Of a DNA stretch of 64,000 nucleotides, positions 32,001 to 45,100 are shown piece after piece. Source of the DNA: Maylandia zebra (taxonomy: Eukaryota > Chordata > Actinopteri > Cichliformes > Cichlidae). The notes beneath the pieces were generated by a model, which did no database searches, was not told the DNA's origin, and worked only from the letters and a program-made list of their open reading frames with translations. Location of the stretch: the NCBI RefSeq assembly GCF_041146795.1, contig NC_135176.1, forward strand, positions 15,245,286-15,309,285. The letters are read 5' to 3'. The position numbers and the translations under genes were made by a program. Position 1 is the first letter of the stretch; the number at the start of each line of letters is the position of its first letter.

Positions 32001-32950
32001 AAGCCTGGCAGGTGAATAAGCCTTGTGCAGCCAGAGGCAGCTTCTCAATGCTTATAGCTGCACTGTTTGAGATGACAGTCAGCTGTCCCAGCGTCTCAGC
32101 CAGCTTCTGAATCTTCGGTCCTCGTCCCACATTATACACCACAGCTTTTATGCCTTCAGTACCAGGCTTGGTGAAGCTCCATATGTACATGTCAGGTACA
32201 GAAGGACCACACTCCAGGATCACGGCTTTGCCCACTACCCCATACACACTGGCGTCCTGGTACACCACCTCATACATCTGGGTGTCCTTGTACACAACCT
32301 CTCCATTGGGGTTGATCTGCAGGGCTGGTGGTGGGAAAGGATACAAAGATATGAGTGTAAAGGAACAGGAGACGCTGGTGTTGTTTACCTCGTCGGTGTT
32401 CGGTCACAGGATTGATTACACAGTGAGTCTCAGAGGCAGCGTAACATTGTTACAAGTGATTCCAGGCATTTCTTTTCCTTAATTTCCACATGCAGGTTCT
32501 AAAACAGCTTTTGCTAGCATAGCCATTCTGCTTGTTATCTACAGTGCCCTGTGACCCGTCATTTAAATCAGTAAGAACCAAATAACTGTAGATGCATCAG
32601 TGTATTTGCTGCTCACCCCAAATTTGATTACAGAAATGCCAAATATATGTTCTTGGCGAATTTTGAAATGTTATATTGAATACTTTGCATTATTTATACA
32701 GTCTACATACTGATATGTGCTTTCAGAAAATGTAAATGTATGACATGCAAGTATTCAAATCCTACATTTTTGCAACAGCATTCCAGATCATGAAGAATTC
32801 ACTTCTCTTAATTTGCTGTTTTAAAGGATGTTTAAAAAGTAGGGGTTTAAATGAATCCACAGACACTGGAAAACTCTTACCATTTGACCCCAAAGTGACC
32901 AGACTGGTAGTTAGATATAGAATGGCCAGTCCTAGCAGTGGAGCCACCAT
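23960..32950 (-). CDS. Ig/FN3 transmembrane protein, copy A (VSIG10L2-like, tentative)
   Basis: This is a predicted cell-surface adhesion or receptor protein. Exons of the membrane form: 32881-32950 (signal peptide MVAPLLGLAILYL), 31941-32324 (Ig1), 30317-30592 (Ig2), 29693-29968 (Ig3), 28365-28643 (Ig4), 28009-28266 (Ig5), 27640-27930 (Ig6), 27097-27432 (FN3), 24596-24718 (transmembrane, VIGAAIGGMLFAAILTVLLL), 24488-24512 and 24266-24389 (tail, stop TGA). All domain exons start and end in phase 1, giving 813 residues. Cys pairs, core Trp and Y-x-C motifs are visible in the Ig domains, with many N-x-T/S sites. An extra exon, 23960-24108, offers another C-terminus. The domain order and the presence of chek1 nearby recall VSIG10L2, but the name needs a search. 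Tandem copy B follows upstream on the same strand. Confidence 0.92.
24968..25842 (-). mobile_element. Tc1-like transposon remnant in copy A intron
   Basis: The terminal repeats are inverted: CAGTTCTAGTCAGATGTTTA near 24,970 and TGATGAGTGTATGAAAATCT near 25,810-25,830. Between them the minus strand codes transposase pieces (YVWSKGETFKAKSTVP). It lies between the FN3 and transmembrane exons. Confidence 0.75.
25843..27096. other. Copy A intron sequence with nothing recognised
   Basis: AT-rich intron between the transmembrane and FN3 exons. No exon with both splice sites, and no repeat I can name. Confidence 0.5.
29031..29066. repeat. (TG)n microsatellite in copy A intron
   Basis: A pure TG run lies between the Ig4 and Ig3 exons of copy A. 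Confidence 0.95.
29238..29529. mobile_element. piggyBac-like MITE with TTAA ends
   Basis: The element is bounded by TTAA at 29238-29241 and 29526-29529, the target duplication of piggyBac elements. The inner ends are inverted: CCTCCTAGGACC and GGGTCTTAGGAG. It is about 290 bp with no coding capacity, in the intron between the Ig4 and Ig3 exons of copy A and absent at that place in copy B. Confidence 0.75.
30593..31940. other. Copy A intron between Ig1 and Ig2 exons
   Basis: No supported exon or named element. AT-rich with several short open frames lacking splice context. Confidence 0.5.
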
Positions 32951-33310
32951 GGTATCATGATGATCCCGAGTCCAACAACCTCTTTACTCCAAAAAAATGT
33001 GGAAAAGATCAAAAGGTGAAGCCTAACTGACCATTACAGCCCTCCTTCAGATGCCTGATGTTCCGTCTTTCGTACTCTCTGATCTGCAGGTCTTCTTGGA
33101 GATTCCAGTGCATTCAACTGAGAGTAGGAAGGGACGGAGGGTCAGTAAACTGATTTAGGCTCAATTATTAATGTGTTTTCCTTTCTCTCTATCCCTCTAT
33201 CCTTCTTTCTTTCTCCTGCTGGGTTAGAATAACACACTGACACCGAGACCATCTATTATACAAGAAAGCCACGTAAGTGGATGGGCTGGCCTTTCACACA
33301 CACACACACA
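32951..33310 (-). promoter_or_regulatory. 5' UTR/promoter region of copy A, shared with copy B
   Basis: The sequence upstream of the ATG (for example GGTATCATGATGATC, AGGAAGGGACGGAGG, AAACTGATTTAG) is repeated upstream of copy B at 51,354-51,720 with scattered changes. The duplication therefore carried its 5' regulatory sequence. No TATA box is clear. A short CA repeat lies at 33,296-33,316. Confidence 0.6.
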
Positions 33311-35975
33311 CACACCTGCACATTAACTAATGCAGTCACAGTTGCAGCTGAATCTGTCATTTGCGGACTTAATACCACAATCCTCTACACTGGAATTTCA
33401 TACAAATTTCAGATCTCTGGAATGCCATAAACATATATCTTTATCTATATATAAAATTTCTCTCTCTATATATGTAAATGTATAAATATATACAAGACAA
33501 AAATATATAGGTGGAGAGCTCTGCAAAAACATTTATGCAGTCAGAGTACGATTAAACTGCATTTGTAATGTGCAGTCATCTTGGGTGACTTGTGAGATTA
33601 AAGGCTTCAGATTTCAAAGGTTTTATGAGGATCCAAGGAGCAGAGTAAACTCTACCAGTGGGATTAAAATCATTCAGTAAAAGTATTCAGTATTTCACCG
33701 TCATGTTGCCTCACAGCATGCTCTCATTGCATGCCAACATTTAAAAATGTGATCTCCACTTTAAAGTGGACTGCAAGAATGCACAGTCTGTCCATCAAAC
33801 ACTTTTATTCAGTAATTGTAACCATTTTCAACATGTTTTTATGTTTATACAAGAGCAGAATAGACTGCTTGGTGGAGCCGTGAGTATGTAATGTGAGACG
33901 TTTGTCATGAATGAATGCAGGGCGCAGATCAGTTTCCCTCACTTGGCAGACAAACAGAATGATGGAATACAGCAGGTTACTCCCTTATTTAGGGGAAACT
34001 AATCAAATGTTAAAATGCAGCTTTATCCCAGCGTGAGATTTATTTAGGGAAATTAAGGCGTCTATAGTCCCGTGCAATTAATTCCTCAGGCACAGAAATG
34101 TGCCGTTCAGAATCATAATTTCTCAAATCAGATGCAGCCTTTCACTACAACAATTTGGCTAAGAGCTCTTTTCTATTTGTTGGTTTGTTTTGTTTTTGTA
34201 TTATATTTAGCATATAGACAAGAAAAGTTGGGACAGTGTCATGTTTACCACTGTGTAACATCCCCTCTTCTAACAACAGTCTGTAAACACCTGGGAGCTG
34301 AGGAGAGCAGCTGCTGGAGTTTTGTGGATATAGCTGCTTGATGATACTTCAAATGTTTTCACATCTAGACGTTTCTACTTACAAAGACATGTTGCTGCAG
34401 TAGATGCAGTATGCGGTTTGTCATTGTTTTATTGAAATATTCAGGCCTTCCCTGAAAAAGATGTCACCTGTTGCTCTAAAACCTGTATACACCTCTCAGA
34501 ATTGATGGTGCTTTTTCAGCAGCCAAGTTCGTAGGCACCATGCCATCAGAGACGCAGGCTTTTAAGCTGAGTCAATGGTCAGTGACTTTATTGTCCCCAG
34601 TGGGAAATTGATTTGCAGCATGTCCACACATCAAACAACAAATACATTTTTTTTTTTAAAAAAAAAGAAGAAAAGAAAAGAAAAGAAGATAAGCACTGAA
34701 AAAAAGATGGTTCCTTTTCTCTTTGGTCCAAGGAAAAGGTGCCTATGTTTTCCCAAAAAGAATTTCAATTTTGATCCACATACATGTTCATAAACAAATT
34801 ATAAAGTGTCTTATTGGTTGTTATATTTCTGTTACCTATACGTTTATGGTGACTTCCAATCAGTTTGCTTTGTCTTTTTTTTTTAGCATTCTAAACACAG
34901 AATTCAGCATTTTGAAAGATGTTACATGATTTATGTACAGAGCCATTCAAGATGTTCTTGCCTCCATGTTGTCCAGTCATTCCCAGTGATGGACACCTTT
35001 TGATACAGCTATAAAAGATATTGTGTGTAAAGCTTCAGTCTTGACCAAATATGACCAAATTTATGTTGATGTTATGTAGAATGATACGAAACGGGTTGTA
35101 AGTCTCAATAAATAAAAAAAGCTGTTTTTTTTTTTACGTATGTGGACTACAAACACTTAATCTTCTTTGATCATCTCCAGTAACATCACCTGATATCTAC
35201 AATGTTCTCTTTGCTACTGTAGTGTGCAGTGTGACTATGCCGAGATCTGTAAGGCATCAGAATAAAGGCTTAAAAAAGAGGTTTTAAAAAGATTTTTTTT
35301 AGATCAATCATTTTACTTTAAGGGAAATCATTGAAATCATCTAAAATTGGCCTAAATTTCAAACTACTGTCGGTGAGTCCAGCACTGGCCACCCTATCCA
35401 AATCACCCTAACATCAGTTGATGCAGAAAACATCTACAAGAACTCCAAAGGTGAATCACAGAATTTTTTCAGGTAATTAGAAGCTATTGGTGTAAAAATG
35501 CACATATCCACTGATCTGAATGAGAGATGTGCCTTATAAAGTGACTTTTTCTAGTGTCTGAAACTAGGATTTCTTTCACAAATACACATTCACACTTGAA
35601 TAGACACACTGGGGGCAACTCAAGGATGCTTCAACATGCAGACTTGAGGAGTTGTTTCTAATTGGTCGATGAACCACACTGTGTCCTGAGTGGTGACGCT
35701 GAATTGGATAAGCAGAAGATGGATGAGTGGATGGATGGATGGACTCAAAATATTTCTCCTATTTTATAAATAAAAAACTACAGTAGGCTGGTCAGAGTTT
35801 TCTGTATAACATTTAATTTACTGTGTCGAACATGCTTTAAATGACTGTGAGCTTTGCAGTGAAAAGTCGATGTGGGGAACTCGTAACTTTTTACTGTATT
35901 TTAAAAGAGCTCAAAAGCAAACTGTCAACAAAAATAGTCACATGTGAATTACAGCTGAAAGAGAGGGGCGTGTGA
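33311..35975. other. Spacer between copy A and copy B
   Basis: The first part up to about 34,000 still aligns loosely with the region upstream of copy B (52,100-52,560). A common fish repeat (AAAAGTTGGGACAGTGTCATG onwards) lies at about 34,202-34,560, then A/G-rich tracts at 34,640-34,690. No gene is supported. Confidence 0.55.
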
Positions 35976-36130
35976 CTATGAGCCCGTCGCCTTGACGGTG
36001 ATGGTGACGCTGACTGGCTTGTTATCGCCTCCAGAGGGAGGGGCTTGGCTGGTGGTGGCGGGGATGGGGGTGGCAGTCATAGGTGAGGAGGTGAGGGTTG
36101 AAGCTGCTCGGGGTAAAGCCGTTGCTGGAC
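35976..36130 (-). CDS. Alternative Ser/Thr/Pro-rich terminal exon of copy B
   Basis: Acceptor TTTTTCCAG precedes GTCC. It codes 51 residues (starts PATALPRAAS, ends VSVTITVKATGS) and TAG, in the same phase as the copy A exon. Substitutions between the two copies are mostly synonymous, which supports translation. It lies beyond the stop of the regular tail exon, so it requires alternative splicing. Confidence 0.75.
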
Positions 36131-39100
36131 CTGGAAAAAGACAAACATCAAAGACTATTGTTGGCATTTTGTTTTTTTCAACAAAGCTCATAATGAGGGA
36201 AAAATGAGCACATATCTATTAGAAAATGAAGTTCAGTCCAATTCATCATTTGCATCTATGCAGATGGGTAACTAAGAGTGCTGGCATTGATTATTGCTAA
36301 AAGATAAAGTCATAAAACAATCAAATAAACAACAACAACAAAATCCATAAAATAGAACCTAATGAATTGGATTTTTTTTCATTAATTAAAAATAGAAAAT
36401 AATTTAATCTGGACTCGAGACTATGAATCTATAAATGTGTCTATTCAACTTTCCTGGACTGGGTGATCCACCAGTTGCTCCCTCTGACCCACCAAACACT
36501 TAATCCTCTGGGAAGTTGATGTTTTCCTGCGACTGGCTGTGCTGCCTGCAGTCATCATCAAAGATGAAAAGGCATTACAAATAGTAATCGTTACCATCAG
36601 CGCTGCGAACTGGAAATGTTTCATTACCAGTCACCAGACACTTCATTAGGTACACCTGTTCACCTTATTGTTGAAGGGGTCCTTACCTGTGCATAAACAG
36701 GTTTTTGCCATACCTGCCAAAGCCCCGCTGCATTTGTGGCTATAAGTGTGAGTTAGAGCTGACCCGCTTAATGCTTATGTTTTCATTTTAGTAGAAGCAG
36801 CTGAGAAACAGTAGAATACAATGTCAAGCTAATGATTAAAGGCAAGGAGTAGATGTCTAAAAAGGGAAAATATATGAGTGTTGCCTCTGTGTCTAAAGGC
36901 CTTTACAAACCTAACTAGTAAAATTCATGCTAATGTTTCCAGCGTTAGTCCAAATAGTTTTTATACTCGCCTGTCTTACTAAAGTTGTTCACAGCCGTTA
37001 ATTTCATATGATGAATATTCTGCATTTGTCTTTTTGGATCAAGCTCGATTTTTCTAATTTTTCAGTATAGAATAAACAGATCTCATCAGTCAGATTAATG
37101 CTTTTGGCAACAAGTGCGCTTTTAAACTCAAAACTGACTGCTTCGGGTCAATCGTCTCTAAAATGATTTCTCTGCCTCCTCAGATCTGGGCCCATCTCTG
37201 CTAACTCGAACTCAACGTGCGCCACTGACATCCTGAAATATGTACAAAAGTGTCGATGTTGCAGTTTCAACTGCTGCATCAAACCATGAAATTGTCCCTG
37301 CTGCTCCCTTCTCTTGAGAACTGCATGAAACCTGAGTCTCAGTTCCACTTTCCTGCTTAGAAACTTCAGAAGCAGCTCATCGTCTCTTGATGTCGACCTC
37401 TTTTTTCCCCCCAAAGTTCCTCTTTTTTTTAGACTTATACTGTGTATATATACATTACAAAAACAAGTTCACATGTGAAAAATACTGAATGTGCAGGAAT
37501 CTGAGGTGAGTCTTTAAAAAAAAAAAAAAAAAAAATTTTATTAGTCCGTACTATGCAAGTAACTGGGAATAAATGCTAGAATGAAAGAATCTCAAGTTCA
37601 GAGGGTCCATTACCAAGTTTACTTATTTAAAAATAAGTAATACTGTGAATACGTACTATGAGACTTTTAGTAAATAGCCACATGGGACCACCCACCAGTG
37701 GGCCCGCCATTTGCAGGTATTGACATCAATTGTCTTGTTGAACTTTATATTGCAATATCAATAGTTGAGAGCAAGAACTTTCTTTTACCAGGAAGAAACC
37801 TCTGACAGAAGCAGGCTTAGGGAAGAGCAGCCATCTGTCTTGAGTGGTTGTAGGGGTGGAGGGGAAAGAGAAAAGAGAAAGCAAACATTCCTGCTAAGAG
37901 CGGCACATAAACACAGGCTGTAGCAACATAACTAAGAGCTGCTTGAGGGTTGCTTTATTTACTGCAATCTTAATCAAAAGGGAGGTAGAGCAGTTGTCCG
38001 CTTTCTGATTCTGGAAATTCTCAGAATCAGAAATAAGCCTTGAAACGGAGCTTGAAGGGCTCTATCGGGATGATATAGTACAAAAAGAGTTTAGAATTTA
38101 ATAGAGCCTGATTATTCAGGCTCGTTCTTTCCAGTCCTTGTTATTACTCTTGCTGCAGTGTTTTGAATCAGCTGACAGCTAAAAGTATAAGCAGAAAAGA
38201 CTCACTAATATTTACAAATGCAGGATGAAGAGCTCCATTCGGGCATCTCTTGACGGTGGCGTTTTGTACAATTTGGAAGGCACAGAACTAGAAAAAACTG
38301 AAGAAATTATATATCTGCTGAGTACAGAATGCCTTGTTTTTCCCCTGGAGGACCTGACATGATGGGGCAGGTGACCTCTATAAGCTGTAGAAACACCCCC
38401 AACCTGAGTCAATTTCTTTTAGATGTTTCTTACTGTTAGGAAGTTTTTTCTTACCATTGTAGCCAAGTGATTGCTCACAGGGGGTCATTTGATTTTGGGG
38501 TTTTCTCTCTATTATTGTAAGTTCTTTACTTTACAATATAATGCTACTCGAGGCAACTGCTGTTGTTATTTGGTGCTGTATAAATAAAATAGAATTGGAC
38601 TGAATTGAACTAAAAAGCACTGGATGATGTTTTCAAGACCTTACTTAACTTGTTACCCCTTGAACATCTCTTGAGTACCTTTAATAACAAGTTTTGACAC
38701 CTGAGTAATGATCAATAAAGACATGGTTTGATGATCATTAGAATAGATTCTGTGTTTTCCCGAGGTTATCCCTTGCAAGCTGTACAAGCAGAGGTTACCC
38801 ACAATAACTTCTGATGAACATGTAGCCGTTTTGTTCTGGAAACAAGACTGAAACATAACAGAAATGGTTCAGGTCAGAAAATATCACAGAGAATTCAGAC
38901 AGATTGGAAAGTAAAAGATGGTCCAACCCAATACTACCAGTGTGTACCTAATAAAGTGCCGGGTGAAGGTTGCAACAGATACACATATACTTACAAGCCA
39001 AACAGCAAGTCATGGAGTCCTGGGGGAAGATACAGAGTATTAAAGCTACATAATGTTGCTTTATGCACAGGTCAGCAAGATGCTGGTGGTGGTCATGTGT

Positions 39101-42100
39101 GTGGAGGACTCACGAGGATTGATGCTGCAGTTACGGAGGATGAACATGAGCAGCAGAACAGTGACAATGGCTGCAATCATCCCACCAATAGCTGCTCCAA
39201 TCACAGCGGGGTACAAATTGTTGCGTGGTTCCACTAAAACACATCAGAGTTAAACATTGCAAAGGAGCTGAGCTCTGTGAAAACACATCTGCAAAGTGAT
39301 AAGCATTCACCGTACCGTTATCCCATAATAGGAATGACTACTAGGTTCCACATTAATGTAAACTCTGTTGAACTAGAGTATTGTGGGTTAATTTTTCAGA
39401 TACATTTTAATACATTTTTGTTAAAGCCCCCCACCCACTTTGCCCAATTCTTTGCCAGTCTCATATGTCTCGCATTTCCTGTACCTGGTGTCTTTGGAGT
39501 AGAAGGGTGTCCCACAGTGCGGTGGTTCACCGGTATGATGCGAAACTGGTAGGTAACCGTTGGCGTCAGGCTCCCCACTGTATAAATCCTGACAGCTGGA
39601 TCCTGGAGGATGTTACGGTACCAGACTATGGGACCAACTTTCTCCTCCATCCGCTCACTTGAAGAGTCATTCCCACTTCCTTTCCTTCGTGGACGCTCAG
39701 ACAACCATCGGTGCTCCAAAAAGAAACCTGTCCAACTTCCTGCTTCCTCATTCTCCACCACCCACTCCAGCTCCACCTCATTACGCTGTCGGCTGGTGTA
39801 CATCACTCTGACCAGGGTTGCATTGGGTGGCATGGGGTACTCTTATACACACATAAAACAAACATAAATAAATATGACTTCGATATGACATCAATCCAGT
39901 TTGTATATCTAATCAATTAATGTGTGGATTTCCATTAAATAATGTGTAGTCAATTCTCAGACTACTAATTACTTTTAAGTAATACTTCTATTACCAATAT
40001 ATTAAACTGGAGATATTAACCCCTCGGCTGAATTTAGACAGTGAAAGCATTGTCTAAACTGCACAAAAGTAAAAAGTGAAAGAATGAGTTTTCCATGTTG
40101 TTTTTTTGTGTATTGAATTCTGATTTAAGGTGTTTTTAACTGGAAAATATCAGGAGAAGAAGTCGACACATTTCCCTCTCGCTTCACATCTTTATTCTAA
40201 GCTGACTGAGATTCATATGCTGTACAGACTCAAGGAATGTAATACAGTTCTCAACAGGGAAATTATTCAACAAGCCCAAAAAAGATCAGAAAAATAAAAC
40301 AGGTCCTTACTCTTGATGACTAAAGTGATATTGATTTCGGTTCCTCCCACTGCGTTGGAAGTGGAGCACCTGTACTCGCCGCTGTCTTGAGTTTCATCTG
40401 TGTCTCTCACAGTCAGATTGGCCCATGCAGACGTTCTCAGAAGCATGTACTTTGAGGTATCTTGCACACCGACACCCTGATTATTAAACCAGGTGATTTC
40501 ATTGACAGGAAGGTAGTTGTCTCTCAGACTGCAGGTAAGCTGAACGTCGCTCCCCTCGTACACAGACACGACTCTGCGCTGTGTCTGCAGCACTGGTGCC
40601 TCTACGTGGGACAATGTACAGACTAATTATTTAACAATTTATATCTGCTATTTGTTGTACAGTGAGAATGTGCACTCACCCAGCGTGAGTCTGCAGGTCT
40701 TGGTTTGGACCAGAAGTGGGTGTTTAGCGTGGCAGGTGTAAGGTTTCCCACTGCGAGCTGTGCCATAGTGGAGGATCAGAATGTTGAAGGTTTGTTCCCC
40801 ACCTTTGCTCTGACCTTCGGGGCCCTCCCACCACACCAAGGCTTTCGGGGCCCCTCCCTCCCAGGAGCAAGACAGCATCAAGTATTGTTTGTCTTTAGTC
40901 ACATAAGCAAAACACAGTGGCTCTGCAGGAGGAATATCTGATGAAGGAGAGGAGAGATATAAAAACGTTCAGATACATGATCACAAAACTGCCACTAACT
41001 TATCTTTTACTGTTTGTTGACATTGCTGCACTCACATGTGCGTGTGCTGCACTGTGTCGACTGTTTCAGGGCAGGATGGGAGCCCAGGCATGTAAACAAG
41101 CTGTTATTAGAAGTCAGTCCTCCAGAGGGCAGCATGATGGTAGTGCTGGAGGCTGAACTTGTTAGCTGGGCTGTGTTGGACTGATCTTGTATCAGGTCTC
41201 CAGTCCAGTGGAGGGAAGGTGAGGGGAATCCACCAGGCCAGGAGCACAGCAGCCGCAGAGAGGTGTGATTCAGAGCCGGCTCCACAGAACAGGACGGGGA
41301 GCCATCAGGGGGGTCTGTGGGGATATGATAGAGGTAACAAGGTAATGATGTTTAAAGTGCGGTGAAATCAAGGCCCAAGAAAGATGTTGTGTATTTACAA
41401 TGTTGGGCATGAGTAAGTTATAAAATTATTTGATTATATACACATATTTTGGGAAGCTGAGTTCAGGTTCATGAGCAACACCCAGGCCTGATTACTGACA
41501 GAACCAGAAGCTGCTTTACTGGAATCTGTCTGACAAAGTGAAGTAGGCGAAAAAAAACTCAGATAGCAACACATCAAAGTTCTAAAGAAACTCAAGAACA
41601 GATGAGAAACAACGTCACTGACATCTATCTGTCTGGAAAGGGTTACAAAGCTACTTCTAAGTATTTCGGATTCCAGCGAGTTATCCACAAATAACAAATC
41701 AAAACTTGGAACAGTGATGAAACTTCCCAGATGTAGCAGGCCTACCAAAATTACTCCAGTAGTGCATCAACAACTCATCCAGAAAGTCACAAAAGAACCC
41801 AGAAAAACATCTAAAGAAATCGAGGCTTCACTTTCCTCAGTAAAGGTCAGATTTCATGATTTAACAACAGCAAAGAGACTAGGCAAAAATGCTCCAAGGA
41901 GAAAACCACTCCTGACCAAAAAGGATCACAAAAGCTTGTCTCACATTTGACAATCACAAAACACGTTAAAATGGGTTAGGAGTCGCCTTGGAGTGGGCTA
42001 TAGCAATGAAATGGCCATTATATTTCTCTACCATATTTGTCCAATAAACATGGAGCATGGTCTGTCTTTGTAGAAACTGAGGTGTGGCACTTCTGCTTCT

Positions 42101-45100
42101 TGTTATTTCTTATTGACATCTTTAATTAGTATCTGAGTCAGACGTCATCCCCATACTGTGTTCATCCCCACAGCCAAGGATGAATTAAAACAAAGGAACC
42201 TATGAGGATTTCTGCATTATGGTAAATGTTAAATGGCCTGTATTTATATAGCGCTTTACCAGTCCCTAAGGACCCCAAAGCGCTTTACATATCCAGTCAT
42301 CCACCCATTCACACACACATTCACACACTGGTGATGGCAAGCTACATTGTAGCCACAGCCACCCTGGGGCGCACTGACAGAGGCGGAGAGGTTTAATTAC
42401 AGGAGAGGTTTAATTGAAAGTGAAATGATCATAATGGTTAGAGGTCAGAGGTCACACTCACAGTAGACAGTCATGCTGATGGTTTTTTTGGTGCGCGTGT
42501 TGAGGTAGGTGTTCTGTGCCAAACAGGTGTAGTCGCCAGCATCCACACGGAGGATCTTGGTGATGGTGAACTTCTGCCCGGTGTAGACCTGCGAGTTGTT
42601 GTAGAACCAGACGTACTGACTGGCTGGATTGGACTGGGCCTGACACAGCAAAGAAACAGCCTCCGTCTCCAGAGCTGTGTAGCCCTGCTTTACTGTACGA
42701 GGTGGAGTCACATCTATTTGAGGAACATCTGGGCCAACTGATGAGAAAACGTAGCAGTGCATGTAAGATATACAAGAAACAAACAACTTATGCTGAAAGC
42801 AGAGCAAGAAAATGTTGTTAAGAGCTAAAATTCAAACCAGGGTACAATGAAAAGTTTTATCATGTGATCCATGTAGGATCACACACAAAATTACTGCATC
42901 CTGTTGCCATTAGGTCACCAACTGTGGCGGTCATTTGTTGTAAAGCAGCTATAATGCCAAAAATTACTCACTCAGTCTGATCAGAAAAAATAAGCCATTG
43001 ACCAAAATATCATGATTTTGGTCATTTTTTCTTTTATCCAGTGATTCCCTACCTCAGCTTCAATACTTACAGATGGTGTCCAGCCACACGCGATCTGATG
43101 TCTGGCTGTTGATATTGTTGCTGGCGACACAGAGGTACCAGCCGGTGTGGTTGCGGTTGACGTTGGTGACGTTGATGATGCTGTTGTTGCCCTGTGCAAA
43201 TGTTGTGACGTCTTCACTGCTGGTTTCACGTTGCCACACATACCGGATCGGTTCAGTCCCATTTTCCACATTGCAGCGCATCCACATTGAAGATCCTTCC
43301 ACTGGAGAAGTATCACTCATCAGGATGTAAGGCTTATTGACGGGGACTACAATGAAGATGAATAACACAGATGTGTCTGGATGTTAACAGTCAGTAGTAG
43401 AACTGAAGGGCAGTAAACAAACACTAAAAAGATGATCTTATAATTTCATTTCCAGTATGTGTAAACCTTTGGCCAATCAGGACACCAAACTGAGAAAGAG
43501 GCTCAAAGTTTCTCGAATAGTATAGGTTTAATCTGATGTGGGCATGTTAATACAAAATGACTAATAAATGCTGATGCAGTGATACTATTTTATGAAGATA
43601 AAGGGACATGTGTATACCATTTGTCATTATGCTCAGACTTAACCAGTCATGTTTTGCAGAGTTCAAAGGACAAATTGTTGTCGCTGAGATTTTTTTTAAT
43701 AGATCAAGTAAAGACAACTCTTAAATGGTCAGCTTTAGAGGCACAATGAACCTTAAAAATTTAAAAAACAAACAAACCCCAGCTTATGAACACTGATAAG
43801 ATCATTTTGAATATATTTGTACTGCTGTATAATTTTGGGTAGTAAGACATCACATATAGATTTTTTAGCTGGTGGTCAGTTATTGCATGTGTTGTATCAA
43901 AGGACCTCAGATGCTGATTTTAAAATCATGTTAGTTTACTGAAAGATAGATAATTTGTTTCCAGGTGGAAGGAACACTCCAAATAATTTCCCGTGTATAC
44001 AAATGTGACTCTGCACTGCATCAGCATCGATCAAAAAGAATGAAGTGAAAATGTGCACTGACCCAGCGTGAGTCTGCAGGTCTTGGTTTCGACCAGAAGT
44101 GGATGTCTAGCATGGCAGGTGTAAGGTCTCCCAAACCGTACAGTGCTATAGCGAAGGGTAAAGTTGTTGGAGGTTTCTTCTCCACCTTTGCTCTGACCTT
44201 CGGGGCCCTCCCACCACACCAAAGCTTTCGGGGCCCCTCCCTCCCAGGAGCAGGAAAGCGTCAGATACTGTTTGTCATTAGTCACATAAGCAAAACACAG
44301 TGGCTCTGCAGGAGGAATATCTGATGAAGGAGAGGAGCGATATAAACACATTCAGATACATGATCACAAAACTGCCACTAACTTCTCTTTTACTGTTTGT
44401 TGACATTGCTGCACTCACATGTGCGTGTGCTGCACTGTGTCGACTGTTTCAGGGCAGGATGGGAGCCCAGGCATGTAAACAAACTGTTATTAGAAGTCAG
44501 TCCTCCAGAGGGCAGCATGATGGTAGTGCTGGAGGCTGAACTTGTTAGCTGGGCTGTGTTGGACTGATCTTGTATCAGGTCTCCAGTCCAGTGGAGGGAA
44601 GGTGAGGGGAATCCACCAGGCCAGGAGCACAGCAGCCGCAGAGAGGTGTGATTCAGAGCCGGCTCCACAGAACAGGACGGGGAGCCATCAGGGGGGTCTG
44701 TGGGCATATGACACAGAAAAAAGTTATTGTTTGGCAGCGATACTAAAGACGTTAGGTAGAAATTATTATATCAGAATAAAATAAGTGTTTTCATCATTCG
44801 ATATTTCCACTTCCCAAGAGAAATTGTTTGTGTGTCTGTGAGTACACAAGTAAGAAGAACACACGGTAGTGGTACAGGGCCAACAAAGGAGTTGAAATCA
44901 TGGTCAAGAGGTCAGAGGTCACACTCACAGTAGACAGTCAGGCTGATGGTGTTATTGGAGCTGGTGTTGAGGTAGGTGTTCTGTGCCAAACAGGTGTAGT
45001 TGCCAGTGTGCATACGGAGGCTCTTGGTGATGGTGAACTTCTGCCCGGTGTAGACCTGGGAGCTGTTGTAGAACCAGACGTACTGACTGGCTGGATTGGA

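Larger units (their letters stand above)
36629..38966. mobile_element. Tc1-family copy in copy B tail intron, filled with other repeats
   Basis: The ends are inverted: CACTTCATTAGGTACACCTG near 36,640 and GTGTACCTAATAAAGTGCCG at 38,942-38,961, the same family as 5,106-9,405. The interior holds a Harbinger-like fragment (37,148-37,414) and LINE-related sequence (37,780-38,610), so it is nested and dead. Confidence 0.6.
40680..43346 (-). other. Copy B cassette 3 (Ig10-Ig13)
   Basis: Four exons of 276, 276, 279 and 258 nt. Shared features with copy A (donor GTAAGT after the first exon; NTRTKKTIS against NTRSKKTIS) suggest this is the ancestral cassette. The last two exons and their intron are almost the same sequence as copy A 28,009-28,643. 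Confidence 0.92.
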
